From Methylobacterium phyllostachyos (GTDB taxonomy: Bacteria > Pseudomonadota > Alphaproteobacteria > Rhizobiales > Beijerinckiaceae): a stretch of 64,000 nt of DNA. Made by a program: the position numbers and the translations under genes. How positions within the stretch are numbered: the stretch's first letter is position 1; each line of letters starts with the position of its first letter. The notes beneath the pieces are model-generated. The model saw nothing but the letters and a program-made list of their open reading frames with translations. It was not told where the DNA came from and ran no database searches. The stretch covers positions 17,299-81,298 of the forward strand of contig NZ_FNHS01000021.1 of NCBI RefSeq assembly GCF_900103445.1. Reading direction: 5' to 3'. Positions 25,218-32,906 of this stretch are shown in pieces.

Positions 25218-26750
25218 TTGACCCAATTCACCGATTTCGGCCTCGCCCAGCCCGTGCTGCGGGCGCTCAGCGAGGCCGGCTACGTCGCGCCGACCCCGAT
25301 CCAGGCTCAGGCGATCCCGCCCGCCATGGAGGGCCGCGACCTCTGCGGCATCGCCCAGACCGGCACCGGCAAGACTGCGGCCTTCGCATTGCCGATCCTG
25401 CACCGTCTCGCCCTCTCGGACCGCCGGGCCCCGCGCCGCGGCTGCCGGGTGCTGGTGCTCTCGCCGACCCGCGAGCTCGCCAACCAGATCGCCGAGTCGT
25501 TCTCCGATTACGGCCGTCACCTGTCCTTCACCAACACGGTGGTGTTCGGCGGCGTCACCATCAGCCGCCAGGAGCGGGCGCTCGCGCCGGGCGTCGACAT
25601 CCTCGTCGCCACGCCGGGCCGGCTGATCGACCTGATCGAGCGCCGCTCGCTGACGCTGGAAGGCGTCGAGATCCTCGTCCTCGACGAGGCCGATCAGATG
25701 CTCGACCTCGGCTTCATCCACGCCCTCAAGCGCATCGTGAAGATGCTGCCTGAGAAGCGCCAGAGCCTGTTCTTCTCGGCCACCATGCCGAAGAACATCG
25801 CGGGCCTCGCGAGCCAGTACCTCACCAACCCGGTCCAGGTTGCGGTGACGCCCGTCGCCACCACGGCCGAGCGGGTCGATCAGCAGGTGATCTTCGTCCA
25901 TACCGGCGCCAAGCAGGCGCTGCTCGGCCACATCCTGCGCGATCCGGCGATCGAGCGCGTCCTCGTCTTCACCCGCACCAAGCACGGCGCAGACCGGGTG
26001 GTGCGTGGCCTCGACAAGGTCGGCATCGCGGCCGCCGCGATCCACGGCAACAAGAGCCAGCCCCAGCGCGAGCGGGCGCTCCAGGCCTTCCGCGACGGCG
26101 ATTGCCGGGTGCTGGTGGCCACCGATATCGCGGCCCGCGGTATCGACGTCGAGGGCGTGAGCCACGTCATCAACTTCGATCTGCCGAACGTGCCGGAGAG
26201 CTACGTCCACCGGATCGGCCGCACGGCGCGCGCCGGCGCCGACGGGTTGGCGATCTCGTTCTGCAACGACGAGGAGAAGGCCTACCTGCGCGACATCGAG
26301 CGGATCACCCGCCAAAAGGTGCCGGTGGCGGGCTTCCCCGAGGGCTTCAATCCGCCCTCGCGCCAGGAGGCGGCCGAGATCGCCCGCGAGGAGGAGCGCC
26401 GGCCCGAGCGGCAGCAGCAGCGCCCCGCCGGCGGCCGTCCGGGCCAGCGGTCCCGGCCGCAGCAGGGTCGTCCCCAGCAGGGACGCCCGGAAGGCGGCCG
26501 CGGCTTTGGTGGCCAGGGTGCGCCCCGGCAAGGTCGGCCCCAGGAGGGGCGGGCTGACAACCGTGGTCCCGCTCCGCAGGGTCGCGAACCCCGCGCCGAC
26601 CGGCCGGCCCGGCCGCAGGGCGAACAGCGTCCGAACCAGGCCCGCCCGAACCGCGAGGGTCGGCCCCAGAGGGCCGAGTCCCGCCCGCGCAGCGGTGGCG
26701 GCAACGAAGGGCGCAGCATCGGCTGGCTGGAGCGGGCGCCCCGCTCCTGA
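25218..26750 (+). CDS. rhlE: DEAD-box RNA helicase, RhlE type
   Basis: An ATP-dependent RNA helicase acting in ribosome assembly or RNA decay. All core motifs are visible: Q motif YVAPTPIQAQAIP, Walker A AQTGTGKTAAF, PTRELANQ, DEADQMLDLGF, SATMPKNI, TDIAARGIDVEG and HRIGRTARAG. The C-terminal ~150 residues are an Arg/Gln/Gly/Pro-rich disordered tail with repeats such as RPQQGRPQQGRPEGGRGFGG. The family begins immediately before FTDFGL, which supports the TTG at 25218 (GGA 7 nt upstream); an ATG at 25176 gives 14 extra residues without a ribosome site. A strong terminator follows. Confidence 0.93.
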   Translation: MTQFTDFGLAQPVLRALSEAGYVAPTPIQAQAIPPAMEGRDLCGIAQTGTGKTAAFALPILHRLALSDRRAPRRGCRVLVLSPTRELANQIAESFSDYGRHLSFTNTVVFGGVTISRQERALAPGVDILVATPGRLIDLIERRSLTLEGVEILVLDEADQMLDLGFIHALKRIVKMLPEKRQSLFFSATMPKNIAGLASQYLTNPVQVAVTPVATTAERVDQQVIFVHTGAKQALLGHILRDPAIERVLVFTRTKHGADRVVRGLDKVGIAAAAIHGNKSQPQRERALQAFRDGDCRVLVATDIAARGIDVEGVSHVINFDLPNVPESYVHRIGRTARAGADGLAISFCNDEEKAYLRDIERITRQKVPVAGFPEGFNPPSRQEAAEIAREEERRPERQQQRPAGGRPGQRSRPQQGRPQQGRPEGGRGFGGQGAPRQGRPQEGRADNRGPAPQGREPRADRPARPQGEQRPNQARPNREGRPQRAESRPRSGGGNEGRSIGWLERAPRS

Positions 26751-26778
26751 GCCGAGCGCGCAGAACCTCGACATCACA

Positions 26779-26813
26779 GCCGCCCGGGATGGTTCCGTCC
26801 CGGGCGGCTTTTT
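26779..26813 (+). terminator. Rho-independent terminator after the helicase gene
   Basis: An 11-bp perfect GC-rich stem (GCCGCCCGGGA and its complement) with an 8-nt loop is followed by five T residues. Confidence 0.92.
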
Positions 26814-27109
26814 CATGCGGCGACCGGTGACAGGTTCGGGACGCCGCACGCGCAATCGTGTCGCGACAACGTCCCGTCCTGCCTCCGCAGCCGGTGAAGC
26901 CCGCGTTCGGATCGTTCGGAATTGCGAACTCAGACCGCCCGGGAGACGGGAAAAGCGTTCCGACAGCGTCGCGGCGTCCGATGATCGCGTATCGCGGGGG
27001 GGCGCGGGTCGGATAGAGCCGCCGCGCGCCGATCATCGTCAGGGATTGATCCTTTCCTTACGGTCCCCGCATCCCATCTCACCAAATGGATTATCAGGGG
27101 GCCGGAACG

Positions 27110-27295
27110 ATGCGGTTCGAACTCTATCGGGACGCCAAGGGCGAATGGCGCTGGCGCCTGCGCGCGCGCAACGGCGAAGTGATCGCCGAATCGGGCGAAG
27201 GCTATATCCGCCGCGAGGATTGCGAGCATGGCATCGCCCTGGTGCGGCAGAGCGCCGAAGCCCGCATCGAGGACATGACCACCAAGATCGCCTGA
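27110..27295 (+). CDS. Small DUF1508 (YegP-like) protein
   Basis: A 61-residue protein with a single DUF1508 unit: MRFELYRDAKGEWRWRLRAR, NGEVIAESGEGYIRREDCEH, GIALVRQS. The YegP fold is a small beta-beta-alpha module of unclear function, usually present as one or two copies. There is no signal peptide. The ATG at 27110 begins the domain exactly; an in-frame upstream ATG at 27086 adds 8 residues. It stands alone between the helicase terminator and a small exported protein gene. Confidence 0.88.
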   Translation: MRFELYRDAKGEWRWRLRARNGEVIAESGEGYIRREDCEHGIALVRQSAEARIEDMTTKIA

Positions 27296-27454
27296 GCGCG
27301 ACAATCGAAAATCAACCCTCTCGTCCCTCCCCGGCGGTTACGCTGCAACGCTTTGCCTCGCCCACGCGTTGCAGCGTCTCGGATCGAGCGGAGGGGTCTC
27401 ACTCCCCGTGTGGTCCGTCGTCCGAGACGCAATGACACGAAGGGAGTCGAGACC

Positions 27455-27736
27455 GTGCTGAGGAAATTCCTGCTCGCGGCCCTGCTGGTGCTGGGCTTCG
27501 CGGCCGCGGCGCCGGAGGGCGCGTCCGCCGCGCCGATCGGTCCGGGCCTCGCCCTGCCGGCCAATGCCGCCCCGGCGGTGACCGAGAAGGCCCAGTACTA
27601 CTACCGCCGCCGCTTCTACGGTCCGCGGCCCTACTACCGCCGCCCCTATTACGGTCGCCGCTTCTACGGCCGCCGTTTCTACGGCCCCCGGCCCTACTGG
27701 CGCCGCCACTATTACCGTCGGCGGTTCTTCTACTAA
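27455..27736 (+). CDS. Small exported Arg/Tyr-rich repeat protein
   Basis: A 93-residue protein of unknown function. The signal peptide (LRKFLLAALLVLGFAAAAPE, cleavage after ASAA) precedes a mature region whose last ~45 residues are almost only Arg, Tyr, Phe, Gly and Pro (YYYRRRFYGPRPYYRR, then GRRFYGRRFYGPRPYWRR). The start is a GTG at 27455 with GGGAG 8 nt upstream. The strong positive charge and aromatic repeats suggest binding to anionic polymers in the envelope, but this is inference. It has its own terminator. Confidence 0.82.
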   Translation: MLRKFLLAALLVLGFAAAAPEGASAAPIGPGLALPANAAPAVTEKAQYYYRRRFYGPRPYYRRPYYGRRFYGRRFYGPRPYWRRHYYRRRFFY

Positions 27737-27757
27737 GCCTTTCTGCGCCTGAGCGGT

Positions 27758-27788
27758 CCGGCGGCTCCCGCAAGCCGCCGGGCTTTTT
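27758..27788 (+). terminator. Rho-independent terminator
   Basis: An 8-bp stem (CCGGCGGC with GCCGCCGG) and an 8-nt loop are followed by GC and five T residues, 22 nt after the small repeat-protein gene. Confidence 0.85.
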
Positions 27789-27884
27789 CGTGCCGTGATT
27801 CGGGATGCGCGGTCGGCATCCTTGCTTTATCGTGCAGGGAACGGGATCAGCGGCGTCAGATCGCTCCACCCGGGAGGACGCCCG

Positions 27885-28022
27885 ATGAACGATATCGCAG
27901 AGCGCGCCGAGCCTAGGGCGGCAACGCAGGACCTCTGGCAATCGATCCCGCTCGAATGCATCCTGAGCGCGGTCGCCGTGCTGCTGGCGGCGGGGCTCAA
28001 GCTCGCCGGCCTGCTGTCCTGA
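27885..28022 (+). CDS. 45-residue single-helix membrane protein
   Basis: A very small protein, MNDIAERAEPRAATQDLWQS followed by a hydrophobic helix (CILSAVAVLLAAGLKLAGLL) at the C-terminus. The ATG at 27885 has an excellent ribosome site (GGGAGGA), which is the main reason to accept such a short gene. It ends 27 nt before the thioesterase start and may be co-transcribed with it. Function is unknown. Confidence 0.65.
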   Translation: MNDIAERAEPRAATQDLWQSIPLECILSAVAVLLAAGLKLAGLLS

Positions 28023-28048
28023 CGGCGCGAGGCGGGTGGGTGAACACG

Positions 28049-28501
28049 ATGCAGCACGTCGGGATCTCTTCGGCCGCGAGCGTGCCGCCCCCCCAGGATG
28101 AGGATCTGCCCCGGGGCGACCTGACGGTGCGCACCATCGCCATGCCGGCCGATACCAACGCCAACGGAGACATCTTCGGCGGCTGGGTGCTCTCGCAGAT
28201 GGATCAGGCCGGTGGCATCGCGGGCGTCGATCGCGCACAGGGCCGCGTCGTCACGGTGGCGCTCGACGCCATGACCTTCATCCGGCCCGTCCGTGTGGGG
28301 GATGTACTGTGCGTCTACACCCGGATCTCACATGTCGGCCGCACCTCGATGAAGATCGAGGTCGAGGCCTGGGCGCGGCGCTTCTGCACCCAGGTCCGCG
28401 AGCGGGTGACGCAGGCCACCCTCACCTTCGTGGCGATCGACGAGACGGGCCGGCCCCGGCCGATCCCGCCCGCGACGCCGTCGCCCCAGGCCGCTACTTG
28501 A
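28049..28501 (+). CDS. Acyl-CoA thioesterase, YciA-like hotdog protein
   Basis: A 150-residue hotdog-fold enzyme that hydrolyses acyl-CoA esters. Visible signatures are RTIAMPADTNANGDIFGGWVLSQMD (with the catalytic Asp region), GRVVTVALDAMTFIRPVRVG, and the C-terminal TQATLTFVAIDETGRPRPIP. Length and motifs match YciA. The ATG at 28049 was chosen; a GTG 9 nt upstream is closer to a GGCGGG ribosome site and may be used instead. Its last 8 nt overlap the convergent superoxide dismutase gene. Confidence 0.9.
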   Translation: MQHVGISSAASVPPPQDEDLPRGDLTVRTIAMPADTNANGDIFGGWVLSQMDQAGGIAGVDRAQGRVVTVALDAMTFIRPVRVGDVLCVYTRISHVGRTSMKIEVEAWARRFCTQVRERVTQATLTFVAIDETGRPRPIPPATPSPQAAT

Positions 28502-29033
28502 TCACCGCGCAGGCGATCCGGTCGCCGGCGCCGCCGATCGGCTGGCTGGTGTGGTCGTCCTCGTTGGCGTGGATGATCAGCGCCGAGCCGTCCCCGTCCT
28601 TCAGCCCGCCCTCGCCGTTGAGGGGCGTCTCGCTCCAGACCTCGGCGTTGGCCGAGCCGTCCTGCGCCGCGTAGAGGTTCGGCAAGTCGCCCTCGTCCGG
28701 CCCGTCCGGGTTGAGCAGGCCGTGCTTGCTCTGATCGTGGTTCACATGGGCCTTGGAGTTCATGAACTTCGGATCGGAGCAGTCGCCGACCGCGTGGAAG
28801 TGCAGGCCGTGCCAGCCGGGCGGCAGGCCCCCGGGCTGGATCGCCACGCGCAGGACCAGGGCGTTGGCACCGTCGCGGATCGCCAGCGAGCCGATCGTGT
28901 CGCCCTTGGCGTTCTTGATCGGCGCCGAGAAGGTTTCGGCGGCTTTCGCAGCCTCCTTGGGGGGTTCCTGGGCGTGGGCACCGCCCGCGGCGACGGTCGC
29001 GAGCAGTGCGAGCAGCGGCAGGGTACGGATCAT
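28494..29033 (-). CDS. sodC: Periplasmic Cu/Zn superoxide dismutase
   Basis: The enzyme disproportionates superoxide in the periplasm. It has 179 residues with a signal peptide (about 1-21, ending GGAHAQ). Copper and zinc ligands are visible in GLHFHAVGDCSDPKF, the loop KAHVNHDQSKHG and IIHANEDDHTSQP. The C-terminal signature is GGAGDRIACAVI, whose Cys pairs with the Cys of GDCSD. The active site looks complete. The gene ends inside the 3' end of the thioesterase gene on the opposite strand. Confidence 0.95.
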   Translation of the reverse strand: MIRTLPLLALLATVAAGGAHAQEPPKEAAKAAETFSAPIKNAKGDTIGSLAIRDGANALVLRVAIQPGGLPPGWHGLHFHAVGDCSDPKFMNSKAHVNHDQSKHGLLNPDGPDEGDLPNLYAAQDGSANAEVWSETPLNGEGGLKDGDGSALIIHANEDDHTSQPIGGAGDRIACAVIK

Positions 29034-29141
29034 GCGGTGGCTCTCCTGTAAGGCTCGGTCTAGTTAGGAAGCGCGCCGGCCAGCAACAGGGCCGCGCTTG
29101 GAAACCTCTGCCCAGTTTTGCCGGGATCGCACGAAGCCGTG

Positions 29142-29906
29142 ATGACCTCAGACCGGACCATACCGGATCGGACCGCGCCCGCGCGGCGCGCCGACCAGTT
29201 CCTGGTGGAGCACGGCCATTTCGAGAGCCGGGCCCGGGCGCAGGCCGCGATCCGGGCGGGAAAGGTGTGCGTCGACGGCCGGCCGCTCACCCGCGCCTCG
29301 GAGACGATTTCCCCGGGTGCCCGGATCGAGGCCGCCGCCGAACACCCCTACGCCTCCCGCGGCGGGCTCAAGCTGGTCGCAGCCCTGGACGTGTTCGGGC
29401 TCGATCCCGCCGGCCGCACCGGCCTCGATGTCGGAGCGTCCACCGGCGGCTTCACCGACGTGCTGCTCGCCCGGGGTGCGCACCATGTCCATGCGGTCGA
29501 TGTCGGCCGGGGGCAGCTCCACCCACGGCTCGCCGCGGATCCCCGCGTCAGCAATCTGGAGGGTACCGACATCCGCGGCCTCGACCCGGCGGCGCTGACG
29601 CCGCGCCCCGACATCGCCAGCGTCGATGTCAGCTTCATCAGCCTGCGCCTCGTCCTACCGGCCCTACCGGCGCTCCTGGCGCCGGGCGCGAGCCTCGTCG
29701 CACTGATCAAGCCACAATTCGAGGCCGGTCGTGCCCGGATCGGCCGGGGCGGCCTCGTGCGCGATCCGGCCGTCCACGCGGAGGTCTGCGCGGCGGTGCG
29801 TGGGGAGCTGGAGGGGCTTGGCGCCACGATCCTGGGGCTGATCGGCTCACCGGTGACCGGTGGCGACGGCAACACCGAGTTCCTGATCGGCGCGAGGCTT
29901 CCGTGA
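29142..29906 (+). CDS. tlyA: TlyA-family rRNA 2'-O-methyltransferase
   Basis: A 254-residue protein with an N-terminal S4 RNA-binding domain (RRADQFLVEHGHFESRARAQ, IRAGKVCVDG). An FtsJ-like methyltransferase domain follows: SAM motif GLDVGASTGGFTDVLLARGA, IASVDVSFISLR, LIKPQFEAG. TlyA methylates ribose in 16S and/or 23S rRNA; in mycobacteria this governs capreomycin sensitivity. Some relatives are annotated as haemolysins, a historical label. The ATG at 29142 starts just before the S4 domain. The stop overlaps the next methyltransferase gene (GTGA). Confidence 0.93.
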   Translation: MTSDRTIPDRTAPARRADQFLVEHGHFESRARAQAAIRAGKVCVDGRPLTRASETISPGARIEAAAEHPYASRGGLKLVAALDVFGLDPAGRTGLDVGASTGGFTDVLLARGAHHVHAVDVGRGQLHPRLAADPRVSNLEGTDIRGLDPAALTPRPDIASVDVSFISLRLVLPALPALLAPGASLVALIKPQFEAGRARIGRGGLVRDPAVHAEVCAAVRGELEGLGATILGLIGSPVTGGDGNTEFLIGARLP

Positions 29907-31138
29907 GCGAGACCGTCACGATCCGGGATCTCGGAGCCCGCGGCGACGGCATCGCCGAGGACGGGACCATCGTCCCGTACGCGCTGCCCGGCGAGCGCGT
30001 GGCGATCCGGCGCGAGGGGCGCCGTGCCGAACTGCTCGGCATCGAGCAGGCCTCGGCCGACCGCGTCGCACCGTTTTGCCCCTATGTCATGCGGTGCGGC
30101 GGCTGCCGCACGCAGCATCTCACGCGGCCGGCCGAGCTTGCCTGGAAGCGGGGCCTGATCGCCCAGGCCCTGTCGCAGGCCGGGCTCGACGTGGAACCCG
30201 AACCGGCCATCGACGCGCACGGCGCGGGGCGGCGGCGACTCACGCTCCATGTCCGGGCGGTCGAGGGCCAAGCCCAGGCCGGCCTGATGGAGGCGCGCAG
30301 CCACGCATTGGTGCCGATCGACCATTGCCCGATCACCGTCCCGGCCCTGCACCCGGCCCCGGATGTGGCGCGCCGCCTCGCCGCTCCCCTCGGCCACGGT
30401 CGCAAACCCCTCGACGTGGCGGTCACCGCCACCGACCAGGGCCTCGACGTGGATCTGCGCGGCCACGGCCCGGTGAGCGCCGGCGTCGGCGCCGCCCTGG
30501 TGCGGATCGCGGGCGAACTCGGCCTCGCCCGGCTGTCGCTCCACGGCGAGCGCCTGATGGAGGCCGAGCCGGTCTCGGTGACGGGCGGTGCGACGCGCCT
30601 CTACCCCTCCCCCGGCGGTTTCCTGCAGGCCACCGCCGCCGGGCAGGCCGCGCTCACGGACCTGACCCTCGCGGCCCTCGGGCCCCGTGCACGCAAGGTC
30701 GCCGACCTGTTTGCGGGCTGCGGGCCGCTCAGCCTGGCGATGGCCGGGCGCGCCGCGATCCATGCCGTCGAATCCGACGCGGCGGCGCTCGCCGGCCTCG
30801 ACCGGGCCGCCCGCGCGGCGACGGGCCTGAAGCGAATCACAACCGAGCGCCGCGATCTGTTCCGCCGGCCGCTGCTGCCCCTGGAGCTCGACGCCTTCGA
30901 CGCGGTGGTGTTCGACCCGCCCCGGGCCGGCGCGGAGGCGCAGGCCCGCCAACTCGCCGCGTCGCGGGTGCCGCTGGTGATCGGCATTGCCTGTGACGCC
31001 GGCACCTTCGCCCGGGACGCCGCCACGCTGGCGGCCGGCGGCTACAGGCTGGAGGCGGTCACGCCGGTCGACCAGTTCCGCCATGCGGGGCATGTCGAGA
31101 TGGTGGGCGTCTTCCGCCGCGCCGCGCGGCGCCCGTGA
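29903..31138 (+). CDS. Class I RNA methyltransferase, RlmD/TrmA (RumA-like) family
   Basis: A 411-residue RNA (uracil-5-)methyltransferase relative. It has an N-terminal TRAM domain (VTIRDLGARGDGIAED, ALPGERVAIRREGR), a 4Fe-4S cluster motif (CPYVMRCGGCRTQH) and a C-terminal SAM domain (KVADLFAGCGPLSLAM, VVFDPPRAGAEAQA). The presumed catalytic Cys is in IGIACDAGTFARD and the motif FRHAGHVEMVGVF closes the domain. The GTG at 29903 overlaps the tlyA stop, so the two RNA modification genes are translationally coupled. The exact target uridine (23S U1939, U747 or tRNA U54) cannot be told. Confidence 0.9.
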   Translation: MSETVTIRDLGARGDGIAEDGTIVPYALPGERVAIRREGRRAELLGIEQASADRVAPFCPYVMRCGGCRTQHLTRPAELAWKRGLIAQALSQAGLDVEPEPAIDAHGAGRRRLTLHVRAVEGQAQAGLMEARSHALVPIDHCPITVPALHPAPDVARRLAAPLGHGRKPLDVAVTATDQGLDVDLRGHGPVSAGVGAALVRIAGELGLARLSLHGERLMEAEPVSVTGGATRLYPSPGGFLQATAAGQAALTDLTLAALGPRARKVADLFAGCGPLSLAMAGRAAIHAVESDAAALAGLDRAARAATGLKRITTERRDLFRRPLLPLELDAFDAVVFDPPRAGAEAQARQLAASRVPLVIGIACDAGTFARDAATLAAGGYRLEAVTPVDQFRHAGHVEMVGVFRRAARRP

Positions 31139-31189
31139 CCCAGGCAACCTGCAGCAGAGTCTGACGTTCTCTCGGCGAATGGAGGTTCC

Positions 31190-31462
31190 ATGACCCGAGG
31201 ATCCCTGCCCCCGTTGGCACTCGCCGCCCTGAGCCTCGTCCTCGCCGGGCCGGCGGCGGCACAAACCGTCGCGCCCGACCAGACCGGCACCGGCAGCGGC
31301 CCGGGTTCGACGATCACGGCGCCGTACACGAACCAGTACGGCGTCACCAAGCCGCCGGGCACGTCCATGGGCCCCGGCGAGGTCCCATCCCACCAGCAGC
31401 AGCGACGTGAGCGGGCGCTCACCAACAAGATCGACAACAGTATTTGCGACGGCTGCAATTAG
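31190..31462 (+). CDS. Small exported protein, function unknown
   Basis: A 90-residue protein with a clear signal peptide (LALAALSLVLAGPAAAQ, cleavage after AAAQ or before TVAP). Its Gly/Pro/Thr-rich mature part (PDQTGTGSGPGSTITAPYTN, TKPPGTSMGPGEVPS) ends in KIDNSICDGCN with a terminal Cys pair. I do not recognise the family. The ATG at 31190 follows GGAGG. It is 51 nt downstream of the methyltransferase gene and could share its transcript. Confidence 0.8.
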   Translation: MTRGSLPPLALAALSLVLAGPAAAQTVAPDQTGTGSGPGSTITAPYTNQYGVTKPPGTSMGPGEVPSHQQQRRERALTNKIDNSICDGCN

Positions 31463-31491
31463 AGAGCTTGCCGCCGGGCTCATAACACCCG

Positions 31492-31584
31492 CATCCCTGC
31501 GCGCGGAGCAAAGCGATTCAGGGCGGCGGAACACCGGTGAGCGTGGCGTGGACGGATTGCTATGCGCCGCGCACGGAGATGCGG
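31492..31584. repeat. Degraded copy of the dispersed inverted repeat, copy D
   Basis: The 345-nt gap between flanking genes holds CATCCCTGCGCGCGGAGCAA and, about 60 nt later, GGATTGCTATGCGCCGCGC. These correspond to the left and right arms of copies A to C with more mismatches. The rest of the gap (to 31807) shows nothing I can identify beyond space for the corA promoter. Confidence 0.45.
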
Positions 31585-31807
31585 CGCGTTCTTCGGTCAA
31601 CCGGCCCTTGCTTGTATGTGCCAGGCCACGGGTGGTCGCTCGACCCAGCCTCATGCCGGGTCGCCGCCCTCGCAACGAACTGCGATGTCACGGAAGCGTC
31701 AGAAAACACCGCCACACCCACGGCGCAGCTTGCGTCGGGGGGCGCCGTGCCGGATGCGGATGAAACCCTGCGCTGTATCGTGACCGTCCCGCACGCGAGA
31801 CCCGTTC

Positions 31808-32812
31808 GTGATCTTCATCCACCAGCCTGCCACCGGCGCCGGATCCGCGCTGCTTGAACGCCGCATCATCGATCTTCAGGATCCCATTCCCGAGGATACC
31901 GTCTGGCTCGACCTGATCCGTCCGAGCCGGGAGGAGGAGATGAAGGCCGAGTCCTTCGCGGGTATCGAGGTGCCGACCCGCGAGGAGATGAAGGACATCG
32001 AGCCCTCGGAGCTGCTCTATGTCGAGGAGGGCGCCCGCTACATGACCGGGCGCGTGCTCTCGAAGGTCAGCGATTCCGAGGAGCCGGGCCTCGCCGGCAT
32101 CACCTTCATCCTGCGCGGCAACCGGCTGGTGACGGTGCGCCACGAGGAGCCCCAAGCCTTCCGGATGTACACGCAGCGCGCCGGCCGCTCGATGGGCAAC
32201 GGCAGCACCGCAACCCCCTCCGGCGAGACCATCCTGGCCGGCCTGATCGAGGCGGTGATCGACCGTGCCGCCGACGTGCTCCAGCTTCAGGGCGAGCGGA
32301 TCGACCGGCTGTCGGGCAAGATCTTCGAGGTGCAGGACGATCCCTCGGCCCGCAATACCGCCCTGCAGGAGACCTTGCGGGCGCTTGGCCGGCACGGCGA
32401 CCTCATCTCCAAGCAACGCGAGAGCCTCGTCTCCATGGAGCGAATCCTGCTCTCGCTTTCGGCGACCTACCGCACCAACAAAGCGCCCCGCGACCTGCGA
32501 GAGGATGTCCGCTCGACCCTGCGGGATCTTCAATCCCTGGAAGAGCACGCGACCTTCCTCAACAACAAAATTCAATTTTTGCTCGACGCGACGCTCGGAC
32601 TCGTCAACCTTGAGCAGAACAACATCATCAAGCTGTTCTCGGTCATGGCCGTGGTGTTCATGCCGCCGACGCTGATCGCATCGATCTACGGCATGAATTT
32701 CAAGTCGATTCCGGAACTCGAATTGTCATTCGGCTACCCGATGGCGCTGGTCATGATGGTTGTTGCAGCTGTATTTCCATACTTCTTCTTCCGCTGGAAG
32801 AAGTGGCTCTAG
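31808..32812 (+). CDS. corA: CorA-family magnesium/cobalt transporter
   Basis: A pentameric divalent-cation channel subunit of 334 residues. The long cytoplasmic domain is mostly helical (LQDPIPEDTVWLDLIRPSRE, REEMKDIEPSELLYVEEGAR). Two C-terminal membrane helices flank the signature YGMNF (SVMAVVFMPPTLIASIYGMN, then YPMALVMMVVAAVFPYFFF), with the basic C-terminus RWKKWL. The start is a GTG at 31808. Upstream is a degraded repeat and no recognisable magnesium riboswitch. Lengths and topology are typical of CorA. Confidence 0.95.
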   Translation: MIFIHQPATGAGSALLERRIIDLQDPIPEDTVWLDLIRPSREEEMKAESFAGIEVPTREEMKDIEPSELLYVEEGARYMTGRVLSKVSDSEEPGLAGITFILRGNRLVTVRHEEPQAFRMYTQRAGRSMGNGSTATPSGETILAGLIEAVIDRAADVLQLQGERIDRLSGKIFEVQDDPSARNTALQETLRALGRHGDLISKQRESLVSMERILLSLSATYRTNKAPRDLREDVRSTLRDLQSLEEHATFLNNKIQFLLDATLGLVNLEQNNIIKLFSVMAVVFMPPTLIASIYGMNFKSIPELELSFGYPMALVMMVVAAVFPYFFFRWKKWL

Positions 32813-32906
32813 CCTCGGATGCCCGCGAAAATCGGGAAATAATTAAGATCTTTAACGGAGAACCGGGACCTGACGGCGCGGCACGACCGCGAAGACGGAT
32901 GCCCCC

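Noticed and set aside
24898..25221. Open frame of 107 codons before the helicase gene
   Set aside because: The product is basic and low in structure, lacks a ribosome site and overlaps the helicase start.
31463..31807. Magnesium riboswitch upstream of corA
   Set aside because: No long conserved stem-loop arrangement could be traced; the region mostly holds a degraded repeat.
31537..31857. Open frame of 106 codons before corA
   Set aside because: It overlaps the corA start, lies across the degraded repeat and has no recognisable protein features.
32843..32856. TTAA-N5-TTAAC ahead of the chemoreceptor gene, similar to a CtrA box
   Set aside because: The CtrA full site needs 7 nt between the halves; here there are 5, and the stretch is simply AT-rich.
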